DNA from: an uncultured Clostridia bacterium
GTDB lineage: Bacteria; Bacillota; Clostridia; Oscillospirales; CAG-272
Length of the DNA: 7,712 nucleotides
Assembly: GCA_937934385.1 (NCBI GenBank)
Contig: CALGZV010000225.1
Coordinates: 1-7,712 of the forward strand
Reading direction: 5' to 3'
The position numbers and the translations under genes were made by a program. The notes beneath the pieces were generated by a model. The model made no database searches. It had not been told where the DNA came from and worked only from the letters and a program-made list of their open reading frames with translations. This document shows positions 1 through 6,725 of this stretch, piece by piece (the stretch's first letter is position 1; each line of letters begins with the position of its first letter).

Positions 1-543
1 GGAGGAGAACATCTTGTAACATTAGCGGCAGTACGTGCGGTATTTCATGAATATCCGGATCTTCATATCATTCATTTTGATGCACATGCAGATTTAAGAG
101 ACGATTACCTGGGAACAAAATTAAGTCATGCCTGTGTACTGCGAAGATGTCATGAGCTTTTGGGCGATAACCGCATTCATCAGTTCTGCATCAGAAGCGG
201 TGAGCGAGAAGAATTTCAGTTTGCCGCGCAGCATACCGATTTTCATCCGTTTACTTTTGATGGTCTGAAAGAGACAGTCCAGGAACTGAAAGAAAAAAAG
301 ATCCCGGTATATTTTACAATAGATCTCGACTGCCTCGATCCGTCCGCATTCCCCGGAACAGGAACTCCCGAAGCAGGAGGAATAAGCTTCACAGAACTGC
401 TCCGCGCCATTATCGAAGTCTGCAAAATCGATGTTGTCGGCGCAGATATCAATGAGCTTGCTCCGATGCTTGATACAAGCGGCGTTTCTACCGCAGCGGC
501 ATGCAAGGTACTCAGAGAACTGATCCTTGCATTAAATAAATAA
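1..543 (+). CDS. speB: Agmatinase (ureohydrolase family), C-terminal part, truncated at the left window edge
   Basis: This gene encodes the C-terminal 180 residues of a manganese-dependent ureohydrolase, best called agmatinase, which hydrolyses agmatine to putrescine and urea in the cytoplasm. The frame is open from base 1 and stops with TAA at 541-543. Counting from the first visible codon, metal-ligand motifs appear in family order: GGEH (H4), DAHAD (D27, H29, D31), and DLDCLDP (D108, D110, D113) followed by PGTGTPEAGG. SHACVLRR at about 42-49 is the agmatinase-like substrate region. Family members are about 280-310 residues, so roughly 100-130 N-terminal residues lie outside the window. 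The next gene begins 25 bases after the stop and makes spermidine from putrescine, which supports agmatinase over arginase, formiminoglutamase or guanidinobutyrase. Substrate identity is inferred from motifs and context. Confidence 0.93.
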   Translation, partial: GGEHLVTLAAVRAVFHEYPDLHIIHFDAHADLRDDYLGTKLSHACVLRRCHELLGDNRIHQFCIRSGEREEFQFAAQHTDFHPFTFDGLKETVQELKEKKIPVYFTIDLDCLDPSAFPGTGTPEAGGISFTELLRAIIEVCKIDVVGADINELAPMLDTSGVSTAAACKVLRELILALNK

Positions 544-554
544 GTTACCGGATA

Positions 555-560
555 AAGGAG
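555..560 (+). promoter_or_regulatory. Ribosome binding site of the carboxyspermidine dehydrogenase gene
   Basis: AAGGAG lies 8 bases upstream of the ATG at 569. It is a near-ideal Shine-Dalgarno sequence and fixes the start of the dehydrogenase. The 25-base gap after speB holds this site and no visible terminator, consistent with one transcript. Confidence 0.85.
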
Positions 561-568
561 ATAAAATA

Positions 569-1828
569 ATGAGCAAGGTTTTAGTTATAGGATGCGGCGG
601 CGTCGCCTCGGTTGCTATAAGAAAATGCTGTCAGGTAAGCGAAGTTTTTTCAGAGCTTTGCATAGCCAGCAGAACAAAAGCGAAGTGTGACAGATTAGCA
701 GACTCTCTTAAGGGAAAAACAGCGACAAAAATAACAACAGCACAGGTCGATGCAGACAGCGTACAGCAGCTGACAGATCTGATAAATTCATATAAGCCAG
801 ATCTTGTTATGAACATTGCACTTCCCTATCAGGATCTTACAATTATGGACGCATGTCTTGCATGCGGAGTAAACTATATGGATACTGCAAACTATGAACC
901 GGAAGATACCGACGATCCGAAATGGCGCGCGATCTATGAAAAGCGGTGTAAGGAACAGGGATTTTCGGCTTATTTTGACTACAGCTGGCAATGGGCATAC
1001 CGTGAAAAGTTTGAAAAGGCAGGTCTGACCGCCCTTCTCGGCTGCGGATTTGATCCCGGAGTCACTCAGGCTTACTGTGCTTATGCGAAAAAACATGAAT
1101 TTGATACTATCGATACTATCGACATTCTGGACTGTAACGGGGGCGATCACGGATATCCCTTTGCCACAAACTTCAATCCGGAAGTAAATCTGCGCGAGGT
1201 TTCGGCGCCCGGAAGCTACTGGGAAAACGGACACTGGGTGGAGATTCCCGCAATGAGTATCAAGCGCGAATATACATTTGACTCGGTCGGAGAAAAAGAT
1301 ATGTATCTTTTGCATCACGAAGAAATAGAATCCCTGGCTCTTAATATTCCGGAGGTCCGGAGAATACGTTTCTTTATGACTTTCGGGCAGAGCTATCTTA
1401 CTCATATGAAATGTCTTGAAAATGTCGGCATGCTCTCCACGACGCCCGTAAACTACGAAGGAAAAGAAATCGTTCCGATCAAATTCCTGAAAGAACTGCT
1501 TCCCGATCCGGCAAGTCTCGGTCCGCGCACGCACGGCAAGACAAATATCGGATGTATTTTCACCGGAAAGAAAAACGGAGAGGATAAAGCTTATTATATT
1601 TACAATGTATGCGATCATCAGGAATGTTACCGCGAAGTGGAGAGTCAGGCTATCAGCTATACAACAGGCGTACCTGCCATGTGCGGAGCATTAATGCTTC
1701 TCACGGGAAAGTGGAACAGGATGGGCGTACACACCGTTGAAGAATTTGATCCCGATCCTTTTCTTGACGCACTCGATAAATACGGTCTACCGCGGAGAGA
1801 AAACCGTACTCCGGTATTGGTGGACTGA
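569..1828 (+). CDS. Carboxynorspermidine/carboxyspermidine dehydrogenase (saccharopine dehydrogenase-like)
   Basis: The 419-residue protein is a cytoplasmic NAD(P)H-dependent reductase of the saccharopine dehydrogenase superfamily. The family condenses L-aspartate semialdehyde with putrescine (or diaminopropane) and reduces the imine to carboxyspermidine (or carboxynorspermidine). The Rossmann dinucleotide-binding motif GCGGVAS is at residues 8-14, after the first beta strand KVLVIG. NIALPYQDLTIMDACLACGVNYMDTANYE (written in two parts: NIALPYQDLTIMDA, then CLACGVNYMDTANYE) at about 102-130 is the usual strand-helix-strand of this superfamily, and LLGCGFDPGVTQAY follows at about 157-170. Length is typical for the family (about 400). 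The start is set by AAGGAG 8 bases upstream. The neighbours settle the choice over true saccharopine dehydrogenase: agmatinase lies upstream and the matching decarboxylase starts within the stop codon. Preference for putrescine over diaminopropane is inferred from the agmatinase, not seen in the protein. Confidence 0.93.
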   Translation: MSKVLVIGCGGVASVAIRKCCQVSEVFSELCIASRTKAKCDRLADSLKGKTATKITTAQVDADSVQQLTDLINSYKPDLVMNIALPYQDLTIMDACLACGVNYMDTANYEPEDTDDPKWRAIYEKRCKEQGFSAYFDYSWQWAYREKFEKAGLTALLGCGFDPGVTQAYCAYAKKHEFDTIDTIDILDCNGGDHGYPFATNFNPEVNLREVSAPGSYWENGHWVEIPAMSIKREYTFDSVGEKDMYLLHHEEIESLALNIPEVRRIRFFMTFGQSYLTHMKCLENVGMLSTTPVNYEGKEIVPIKFLKELLPDPASLGPRTHGKTNIGCIFTGKKNGEDKAYYIYNVCDHQECYREVESQAISYTTGVPAMCGALMLLTGKWNRMGVHTVEEFDPDPFLDALDKYGLPRRENRTPVLVD

Positions 1829-3036
1829 TGGCTGCAGCAGATAAAAGACCGGCATTTGAGGCACTCGGCGGAAAAACACCGGAGGATCTGTTTTCGGAGC
1901 TTCCCACTCCGTGCTATATTATAGATGAAGCGCAGCTTCATAAAAACGGAAGGATTCTTGCGTCTGTTGCTGAAAATACAGGCTGCAAAATACTGCTTGC
2001 ACAAAAGGCTTTCTCAAACTATGACTTTTACCCTCTTTTGTCCGGTTATCTTGCGGGAACAGAAGCAAGCGGTCTTTTTGAAGCGCGGCTCGGCGCGGAA
2101 AAAATGCCAGGAAAAGAAGTTCATGTATTCTGCGCGGCATATACAGAAAGCAACTTTGATTCAATTCTTGATTATGCCGATCATATAGTGTTCAATTCTC
2201 CGGGACAGCTGAAAAGCTTCGGACCCAGAGCAAAAAAATGCAAAAAAAGCATAGGTCTCAGAATCAATCCCGAATGTTCAACCCAAGAGGGCCATGAGAT
2301 ATATGATCCGTGTTCAGCAGGAAGCAGACTCGGTACCACACGTAAGCAATGGGAGCTTCAAATGACTGATGAAGCGGCGTCCATGCTCGACGGACTACAC
2401 TTTCATACACTTTGCGAGCAGGATGCCGATGCACTGGAGACAACGCTTAAAGCGGCCGAAGAAAAATTCGGCGATATTCTTCCGAAAATGAAATGGCTCA
2501 ATATGGGCGGCGGTCATCATATTACGCGCGGCGGATATGATATACAGACGCTCGAAAAATGCATCATCGGCGCAAAGCAGAAGTGGAATACCGATATTTA
2601 CCTCGAACCGGGAGAGGCATGCGCTCTGAACGCAGGATATCTTGCATGCCGCGTTCTTGATATTGTACAAAACGGAAAATTCCGCATTGCTGTACTCGAT
2701 ACAAGCGCTGCATGCCATATGCCCGACGTTATAGAAATGCCGTATATGCCTCCGTTATACGGAGCAGAGAAAGGAAATATCTCCCGACACGTTTACCGTC
2801 TCGGCGGACCTACCTGTCTTGCAGGAGATATAATCGGAGATTACAGCCTTGACCACGAGCTTAAAACCGGAGATCTTCTGCTGTTTGGCGATATGGCTAT
2901 CTACTCAACCTGCAAAACCAATACTTTTAACGGAATGCCTTTGCCGAATATATGGAAAAGGAATGTATACGGACAGCTTGAAAGGCTGACAGATTTCGGA
3001 TACAATGATTTTAAAATGCGATTAGGCAAAATCTGA
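1828..3036 (+). CDS. nspC: Carboxynorspermidine/carboxyspermidine decarboxylase (PLP, alanine racemase fold)
   Basis: This 402-residue fold-type III PLP enzyme removes the carboxyl group from carboxyspermidine (or carboxynorspermidine), giving spermidine (or norspermidine). ELPTPCYIID at 24-33 is the conserved N-terminal opening. K60 in LLAQKAFS is the expected Schiff-base lysine. HFHTLCEQ at 191-198 and MGGGHHIT at 226-233 fit the PLP phosphate and ring contacts, and EPGEA at 260-264 follows. C330 in GGPTCLAGD is the expected catalytic cysteine, and Y359 in MAIYSTCKTNTFNG completes the active site across the dimer. The C-terminal beta barrel is complete, so the enzyme appears intact. The ATG shares one base with the TGA of the dehydrogenase (TGATG), and only a weak GGTGG lies upstream, so translation is probably coupled. 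It is the last gene of the operon. Confidence 0.95.
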   Translation: MAAADKRPAFEALGGKTPEDLFSELPTPCYIIDEAQLHKNGRILASVAENTGCKILLAQKAFSNYDFYPLLSGYLAGTEASGLFEARLGAEKMPGKEVHVFCAAYTESNFDSILDYADHIVFNSPGQLKSFGPRAKKCKKSIGLRINPECSTQEGHEIYDPCSAGSRLGTTRKQWELQMTDEAASMLDGLHFHTLCEQDADALETTLKAAEEKFGDILPKMKWLNMGGGHHITRGGYDIQTLEKCIIGAKQKWNTDIYLEPGEACALNAGYLACRVLDIVQNGKFRIAVLDTSAACHMPDVIEMPYMPPLYGAEKGNISRHVYRLGGPTCLAGDIIGDYSLDHELKTGDLLLFGDMAIYSTCKTNTFNGMPLPNIWKRNVYGQLERLTDFGYNDFKMRLGKI

Positions 3037-3110
3037 TTATACAAAATTTAATCTCTATATTCTGTGCTGTTTTGCGCTTTGCGCTCAGCCAGCCATAAGG
3101 CGTTAAAACG

Positions 3111-3149
3111 AAAACGGAGGTCCCTGCTTTACAAGCATACCTCCGTTTT
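3111..3149. terminator. Bidirectional intrinsic terminator between the converging polyamine operon and ABC exporter gene
   Basis: AAAACGGAGGT (3111-3121) is perfectly complementary to ACCTCCGTTTT (3139-3149), an 11-bp stem. Inside it, TGCTT (3125-3129) pairs with AAGCA (3133-3137) around a 3-base loop. The stem ends in TTTTATTG on the plus strand and TTTTCGTTTT on the minus strand, so it can end transcription from both directions. It lies 74 bases after the nspC stop. Bases 3037-3110 hold nothing else recognisable. Confidence 0.85.
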
Positions 3150-3166
3150 ATTGTGAAGCAAAAAAG

Positions 3167-3221
3167 TCCGTGGTACCCGCCCGCAAGCTTTGATTGCGCC
3201 CGGCGGGTCGGGTTCTTATTT
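3167..3221 (-). repeat. Palindromic repeat, copy A, just after the ABC exporter stop codon
   Basis: This is a 55-base element with a near-identical second copy at 6726-6780 in the same orientation. Given on the plus strand, outer stem ACCCGCC (3175-3181) pairs with GGCGGGT (3202-3208), and inner stem CGCAA (3182-3186) pairs with TTGCG (3194-3198). A CCC bulge (3199-3201) interrupts the 3' side. The conserved flanks are TCCG plus GGT on one side and CGGGTTCTTATTT on the other. It begins 7 bases past the TGA of the minus-strand ABC gene. In that direction six T follow at 3165-3160, after a spacer of about 9 bases, so it may assist termination, although the spacer is long for a classic terminator. 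Confidence 0.75.
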
Positions 3222-3228
3222 TTAATAC

Positions 3229-5304
3229 TCACATCTTCAAATCAGCGTCAGGACGTTTCATATCTGAAGGCTCTCCGTTTGCCATCTCGAACGGCACTCC
3301 GTGTCCCGGCATCTTTCCGTCCGGCTGCGTTCCGTGTCCCGAAATCCCTGCGTCGGACTTATCATCATAGGCAGACGACGGTTCGGCTGATGAATCATCT
3401 GTAATATAGCGTTTAGCCTGAGTTGAGAACAGCTCGTAATAATGTCCGCCGAGCGCCATAAGCTCGCTGTGATTTCCCTGCTCGATTATTCTGCCGTTCT
3501 CCAGAACAACTATTTTATTTGCTACCGTTGCGCTTGACAGTCTGTGCGACACGAATATCGTTGTCTTATCGTGGCGCAGCGAATCAAACTGATTGTATAT
3601 CTCCTGCTCTGCAATAGCGTCGAGCGATGCGGTCGGTTCGTCGAGTATAACAATATCCGATTCACGGTAAAACGCACGCGCGATAGACAGCTTCTGCCAC
3701 TGTCCTATCGACGGTTCAACGCCGTCGCGCTCGAAATATCTCATAAGCGGAGTGTCATATCCGTGCGGAAGTCCGTCAATAAATGCGTCGGCACTGCTCT
3801 GCTCCGCCGCCCTTTCGATAAGCTCCTGTTCCGCCTCGCGATCTATCTGCCCGAAAGCTATATTCTCCGAAACATTAACCGCGTATTTACCGAAATCCTG
3901 AAATATGATTCCGTATATCCTGTAAAGATCCTCGGTATCATATTCACGTATATCGCGGCCGTCCAAAAGTACGGTTCCCTCTGTCGGATCATAAAGACGG
4001 GTAAGCAGCTTGATAAGCGTCGTTTTACCTGCGCCGTTAAGTCCGACAAGAACCACCGTATCTCCGGGTTCGATAACAAGGCTGATATTCTTTATGACGT
4101 CATACGATGCGTTCGGATAGCGGAACGAAACGTTTCTCAGCTCTATCCTGTGTCCTGTACCGTGAGTTACCTTTGCAGGCTCGGCAATGCTCGGAATGAC
4201 CGTGACTTTTTCATTCATAAACGATATCATATTGTCGATGAACAATGTTCCCTCATAAACCGACGCTGTGGTGGTGATAAGCGTAGCGATTCCGCTTGAT
4301 ATCGACATCAGCGCGCCTGTGAAAAGCGAATAATCACCAACCTGATATTTCCCGTTGCACACGCCGGAGGCAATGAACAGAAACAGACCGCAGTTTACGG
4401 CAGTATTTACAAGCGTTATAAGTATATGAAGCATTCCTTCATTGACGAAAAGTTTCTTCAGTCCTGCAAAATATCCGGAAAACACCTTTTTATAGCGACC
4501 TATGAAAGTATCGGAAAGTCCGAAAATACGAAGCTCTTTCGCCATATCTTTATCTGTAAGCAGAGACGAATAATAACTCATCTGACGGCGGTCCTTAGAA
4601 CGGTGACGCATATACATGAAGTTTTTGCGCCTGTATGTAAAATTGATAACCGCCGACGGAATACTCAGCAAGGTAATAATTATCGGGGCAAACGGACTGA
4701 CCGCCCAAAGTACGGCAATAAACGAAACTATACTTATAAGAGTACTTACGATCGTAAAATTCGAATTGAGTATCTGAATCGGTCTGTGACCAGCCTCACG
4801 GCTCGCATTTTCAAGCTTTTCGTAAAAATCGGGACGGTCAAAGCTCGCTATGTCAACGCTCTTTGCCTTCTCCATTATCTTGACATTGACATTGTTTACT
4901 ACAAGCTCACCTGCAATATTGGTCACTATACCGTTGATTCTGCCCGCGATAGCATTGACAAATGTTATCACAAAAGAAAGGACGAGCCACAGAGTAACGG
5001 ACGGAAACAGGTTCTCACCGGCCCTTGTAAACGCATTGTAGGCATCGGCAAGCGAGTTCAGCAGTTCGGCACCGACATATGCGCTGACTATCGGCATTAC
5101 ACCGTTAAATATCGCCATAAATACCATTACGAAAAGTATCCACGGACGGGTATCCCACACTATACCGAAAATATAAAACAAACGCGAAAAAAACTTTCCG
5201 ATAAGTCTTTTAAGATAAGACGGCACCTCGCCGAGAGATTTCGGCTTCTGTTCTCTCAGCTTATCTATAGCGTCATTATTAAGCGGCGGAGGTCCTCCGA
5301 ACAT
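3229..5304 (-). CDS. ABC exporter with fused membrane and ATPase domains, with polar C-terminal tail
   Basis: This 691-residue half-transporter is predicted to work as a dimer in the cytoplasmic membrane and export an unknown substrate. Hydrophobic stretches at about 50-75, 104-122, 183-224 and 290-350 form the membrane domain. The ATPase domain begins near 385 and has Walker A GLNGAGKTT (421-429), Q-loop Q469, Walker B IVILDEP (551-557) with catalytic E556, D-loop SLDA (560-563) and switch H587 in VSHRLS. The signature reads PSIGQWQ (531-537) where LSGGQ is usual; other ATPase residues are intact. After about residue 633 comes a roughly 58-residue Ser/Asp/Gly/Pro-rich tail with GHG twice, 11 residues apart; most exporters end near 580-630. 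The ATG is supported by AGGAG 7 bases upstream. No partner half-transporter lies beside it, so homodimer or remote partner is open. Peptide, lipid or drug export cannot be distinguished. Confidence 0.94.
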   Translation of the reverse strand: MFGGPPPLNNDAIDKLREQKPKSLGEVPSYLKRLIGKFFSRLFYIFGIVWDTRPWILFVMVFMAIFNGVMPIVSAYVGAELLNSLADAYNAFTRAGENLFPSVTLWLVLSFVITFVNAIAGRINGIVTNIAGELVVNNVNVKIMEKAKSVDIASFDRPDFYEKLENASREAGHRPIQILNSNFTIVSTLISIVSFIAVLWAVSPFAPIIITLLSIPSAVINFTYRRKNFMYMRHRSKDRRQMSYYSSLLTDKDMAKELRIFGLSDTFIGRYKKVFSGYFAGLKKLFVNEGMLHILITLVNTAVNCGLFLFIASGVCNGKYQVGDYSLFTGALMSISSGIATLITTTASVYEGTLFIDNMISFMNEKVTVIPSIAEPAKVTHGTGHRIELRNVSFRYPNASYDVIKNISLVIEPGDTVVLVGLNGAGKTTLIKLLTRLYDPTEGTVLLDGRDIREYDTEDLYRIYGIIFQDFGKYAVNVSENIAFGQIDREAEQELIERAAEQSSADAFIDGLPHGYDTPLMRYFERDGVEPSIGQWQKLSIARAFYRESDIVILDEPTASLDAIAEQEIYNQFDSLRHDKTTIFVSHRLSSATVANKIVVLENGRIIEQGNHSELMALGGHYYELFSTQAKRYITDDSSAEPSSAYDDKSDAGISGHGTQPDGKMPGHGVPFEMANGEPSDMKRPDADLKM

Positions 5305-5311
5305 AACATCA

Positions 5312-5316
5312 CTCCT
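5312..5316 (-). promoter_or_regulatory. Ribosome binding site of the ABC exporter gene
   Basis: On the minus strand AGGAG (within GAGGAG) lies 7 bases before the ATG at 5304-5302. It supports this start, which gives an N-terminus MFGGPPP ahead of the first membrane segment. Confidence 0.8.
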
Positions 5317-5351
5317 CTATTTCTATGAACTGTTTTAAATATTGCTCTTTT

Positions 5352-5380
5352 ATTCTACCATAAATGCGTTAAATACACAA
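5352..5380 (-). promoter_or_regulatory. Candidate sigma-70-type promoter of the ABC exporter gene
   Basis: Read on the minus strand, TTGTGT (5380-5375) is separated by exactly 17 bases from TAGAAT (5357-5352). TAGAAT matches TATAAT at five of six positions and is preceded by TGG, giving an extended -10. The -35 matches only three of six, which an extended -10 can offset. Transcription would start near 5345, leaving a leader of about 40 bases. The AT-rich sequence upstream contains the inverted repeat GTTAA-CTAA-TTAAC (5392-5405), a possible but unproven operator. Confidence 0.6.
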
Positions 5381-5519
5381 GAAAACATTTTGTTAACTAA
5401 TTAACTTTTTTATTAAATTCTATACTGCCCTTCGCCTTACGCGGCAGAGCCGCATTCATCCTTCCTGATATGTACCTTAATGTTCAGAAATATTTCTATC
5501 ATTATTCACACATAAAAAG
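5381..5519. other. AT-rich intergenic stretch without a gene
   Basis: This lies between the ABC promoter and the peptidase terminator. It holds the inverted repeat GTTAA-CTAA-TTAAC at 5392-5405 and a small hairpin GCGGC-AGA-GCCGC at 5441-5453. No open frame with a ribosome site was found and no RNA family was recognised. Confidence 0.4.
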
Positions 5520-5566
5520 TGCGGGCTGCACCCAAATACCGCAGGATATCTGAAATACAGTCCGCA
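5520..5566 (-). terminator. Intrinsic terminator of the YgjP-like peptidase gene
   Basis: TGCGGGCTG (5520-5528) pairs with CAGTCCGCA (5558-5566) with one G-U pair, enclosing a 29-base loop. On the minus strand the stem is followed by CTTTTTATG (from 5519 down). The stem begins 4 bases after the TAA of the peptidase gene (5573-5571). The plus-strand side also has six T (5567-5572), so it could work in both directions. It separates the peptidase gene from the ABC exporter, which has its own promoter. Confidence 0.8.
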
Positions 5567-5570
5567 TTTT

Positions 5571-6488
5571 TTATACATGCCATCTCCGTGCCATCATATA
5601 TGCAAGACGCTCAAGCTCTTTATGCGTCTGAGGATAATCGGGCATAAAATTCTTTACGTGTCTCCAGAATCGGTCTCCGTGATTAGCATCTGCAATATGG
5701 CACAGCTCATGCACAATGACAGAATCTACAGCGCGCGGCGATGCAAGCATAACTCTCCACGAATAGCTTATACGTATCTCACCGTGCTTACGGTCGTGAG
5801 TACAGCTTCCCCACTGTTTTTTTGCACCGTTTATCCTTACCGAAGGACACTCGGTTCCGAGCTGACCCGCGATCTCACGGGTACGGCCGGGCAGATACCG
5901 ACGCGCGGCAGCGGCATATATACCTGCAAGCGCACGCTCAACTTCTACAGGTTCAAACCCTTTCCTGATATAAAATCCCCGTTCAAACCGACCGCATCCG
6001 CATTCCGCGATCAACAGCTCGGGATCAATACCTTTACCGCCGTCATTCTGCTTAGCTTCGTCACAGTACTCCGCACCGTGAATATCGCTCTCATCGCCGT
6101 AATTATTTTTTCTGTTTACACCAGAATCACTGCCGCAGGAATCGGAAGCTGATTCCGCATCGCTTTCCGCAAAAACGGTATACTCTTTGCCGAGCATCGG
6201 AACAGTCGTGCCGTAATCAATCGTATAATAGCTCTTTGCCTCGACAAATTTACCGTATTCTGCAAGCTTGCGCTCGATAAGCGCCCTGTTCTGCTCGACG
6301 ATACGGTCTGCGATCTCCTTGGAAAAGCCTACCGGAACGCGCACCTCCAGCTCTCCGTTTTTATCTATGCCGATCCTGCCGACCGCACCAGACGCATTGC
6401 CGCCCGGAACGGGCTGGACGAACGGCGCGCCATGCACCGGGCGCAGAAAATCGACCGGATGCGCAAGCACATAAATAAAGCTTAACAT
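5571..6488 (-). CDS. YgjP/DUF45 family zinc metallopeptidase with acidic insert
   Basis: The 305-residue protein belongs to the YgjP-like (DUF45, M48-type) metallopeptidases, soluble cytoplasmic proteins often found near restriction systems but of unclear physiological role. HELCH (260-264) gives zinc ligands H260 and H264 and catalytic E261; H270 in DANHGDRFW is the likely third ligand. The family motif QWGSC at 225-229 (usually RWGSC) precedes it, and FMPDY at 281-285 follows. The N-terminal beta region IDKNGELEVRVP (41-52) matches the family's usual beginning, leaving about 40 extra residues before it. An acidic Ser/Asp/Asn-rich segment at about 107-154 interrupts the usual fold, making the protein longer than the typical 230-250. 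A TGA sits directly before the ATG in frame, so the frame cannot extend upstream. No ribosome site precedes this ATG. A GTG at codon 49 has GGAGA before it but would remove the first strand. The substrate is unknown. Confidence 0.88.
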   Translation of the reverse strand: MLSFIYVLAHPVDFLRPVHGAPFVQPVPGGNASGAVGRIGIDKNGELEVRVPVGFSKEIADRIVEQNRALIERKLAEYGKFVEAKSYYTIDYGTTVPMLGKEYTVFAESDAESASDSCGSDSGVNRKNNYGDESDIHGAEYCDEAKQNDGGKGIDPELLIAECGCGRFERGFYIRKGFEPVEVERALAGIYAAAARRYLPGRTREIAGQLGTECPSVRINGAKKQWGSCTHDRKHGEIRISYSWRVMLASPRAVDSVIVHELCHIADANHGDRFWRHVKNFMPDYPQTHKELERLAYMMARRWHV

Positions 6489-6520
6489 TCATTAAGCATG
6501 AACTATCAATTCAAACAAAT

Positions 6521-6555
6521 CAAAAACGTTCCCGGCAGCAAAACTGACGGGAACG
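6521..6555 (-). terminator. Intrinsic terminator between the PEP carboxykinase and peptidase genes
   Basis: CGTTCCCG (6527-6534) pairs perfectly with CGGGAACG (6548-6555). Inside, CAG (6536-6538) pairs with CTG (6544-6546) around a CAAAA loop. On the minus strand the stem runs directly into TTTTTGATTTGTTT, a good U-tract. It lies 33 bases before the peptidase start and about 220 bases after the PEP carboxykinase stop, so it could end that transcript or limit read-through into the peptidase. Confidence 0.75.
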
Positions 6556-6595
6556 CATATCCGGCAGTGCAGCCGAAACGTTATACAAATTCAAT

Positions 6596-6720
6596 AAGGC
6601 GCAAATCGCCGCCTTTTAACATTTCAACGGCGGAGGAGCTGTCCGCCGCTGAAAAAAGCGAGTGAGATCCGCCGCCATGTAGGCGGCGGATCTGTTCTGC
6701 ACTTATTGTGGAAACACAAC
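6596..6720. other. String of GC-rich hairpins in the intergenic gap, unrecognised RNA or repeat
   Basis: Four hairpins follow each other. AAGGC (6596-6600) pairs with GCCTT (6611-6615), or alternatively GGCG (6598-6601) with CGCC (6607-6610). CGGCGGA (6628-6634) pairs with TCCGCCG (6642-6648). AGATCCGCCGCC (6665-6676) pairs perfectly, 12 bp, with GGCGGCGGATCT (6682-6693) around ATGTA. TTGTG (6706-6710) pairs with CACAA (6715-6719) around a GAAA tetraloop. On the minus strand the 12-bp stem is followed by CACTCGC and six T, a possible weak terminator. No coding frame fits here and I do not recognise an RNA family. It may be the structured 3' UTR of the PEP carboxykinase gene or a separate small RNA. 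Confidence 0.5.
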
Positions 6721-6725
6721 AATGT

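Noticed and set aside
788..1618. Minus-strand open frame of 276 codons
   Set aside because: Antisense to the intact carboxyspermidine dehydrogenase; the protein has no family features and no ribosome site.
3544..4299. Plus-strand open frame of 251 codons
   Set aside because: Antisense to the ATPase domain of the ABC exporter, whose motifs are all intact; the translation shows no recognisable fold.
4426..5328. Plus-strand open frame of 300 codons
   Set aside because: It is entirely antisense to the membrane domain of the ABC exporter, its translation is rich in Arg/Lys/Tyr/His with no domain, and no ribosome site precedes it.
5577..6152. Plus-strand open frame of 191 codons
   Set aside because: Mirror of the HELCH-containing metallopeptidase gene on the other strand.
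6482..6499. Five-codon upstream frame (ATG at 6499, minus strand) overlapping the peptidase start, as a leader peptide
   Set aside because: It has no ribosome site and such tiny frames are expected by chance.
6505..6530. Promoter for the peptidase gene
   Set aside because: GATAGT and CTTAAT resemble -10 boxes, but neither has an acceptable -35 at 16-18 bases, so no promoter is annotated.
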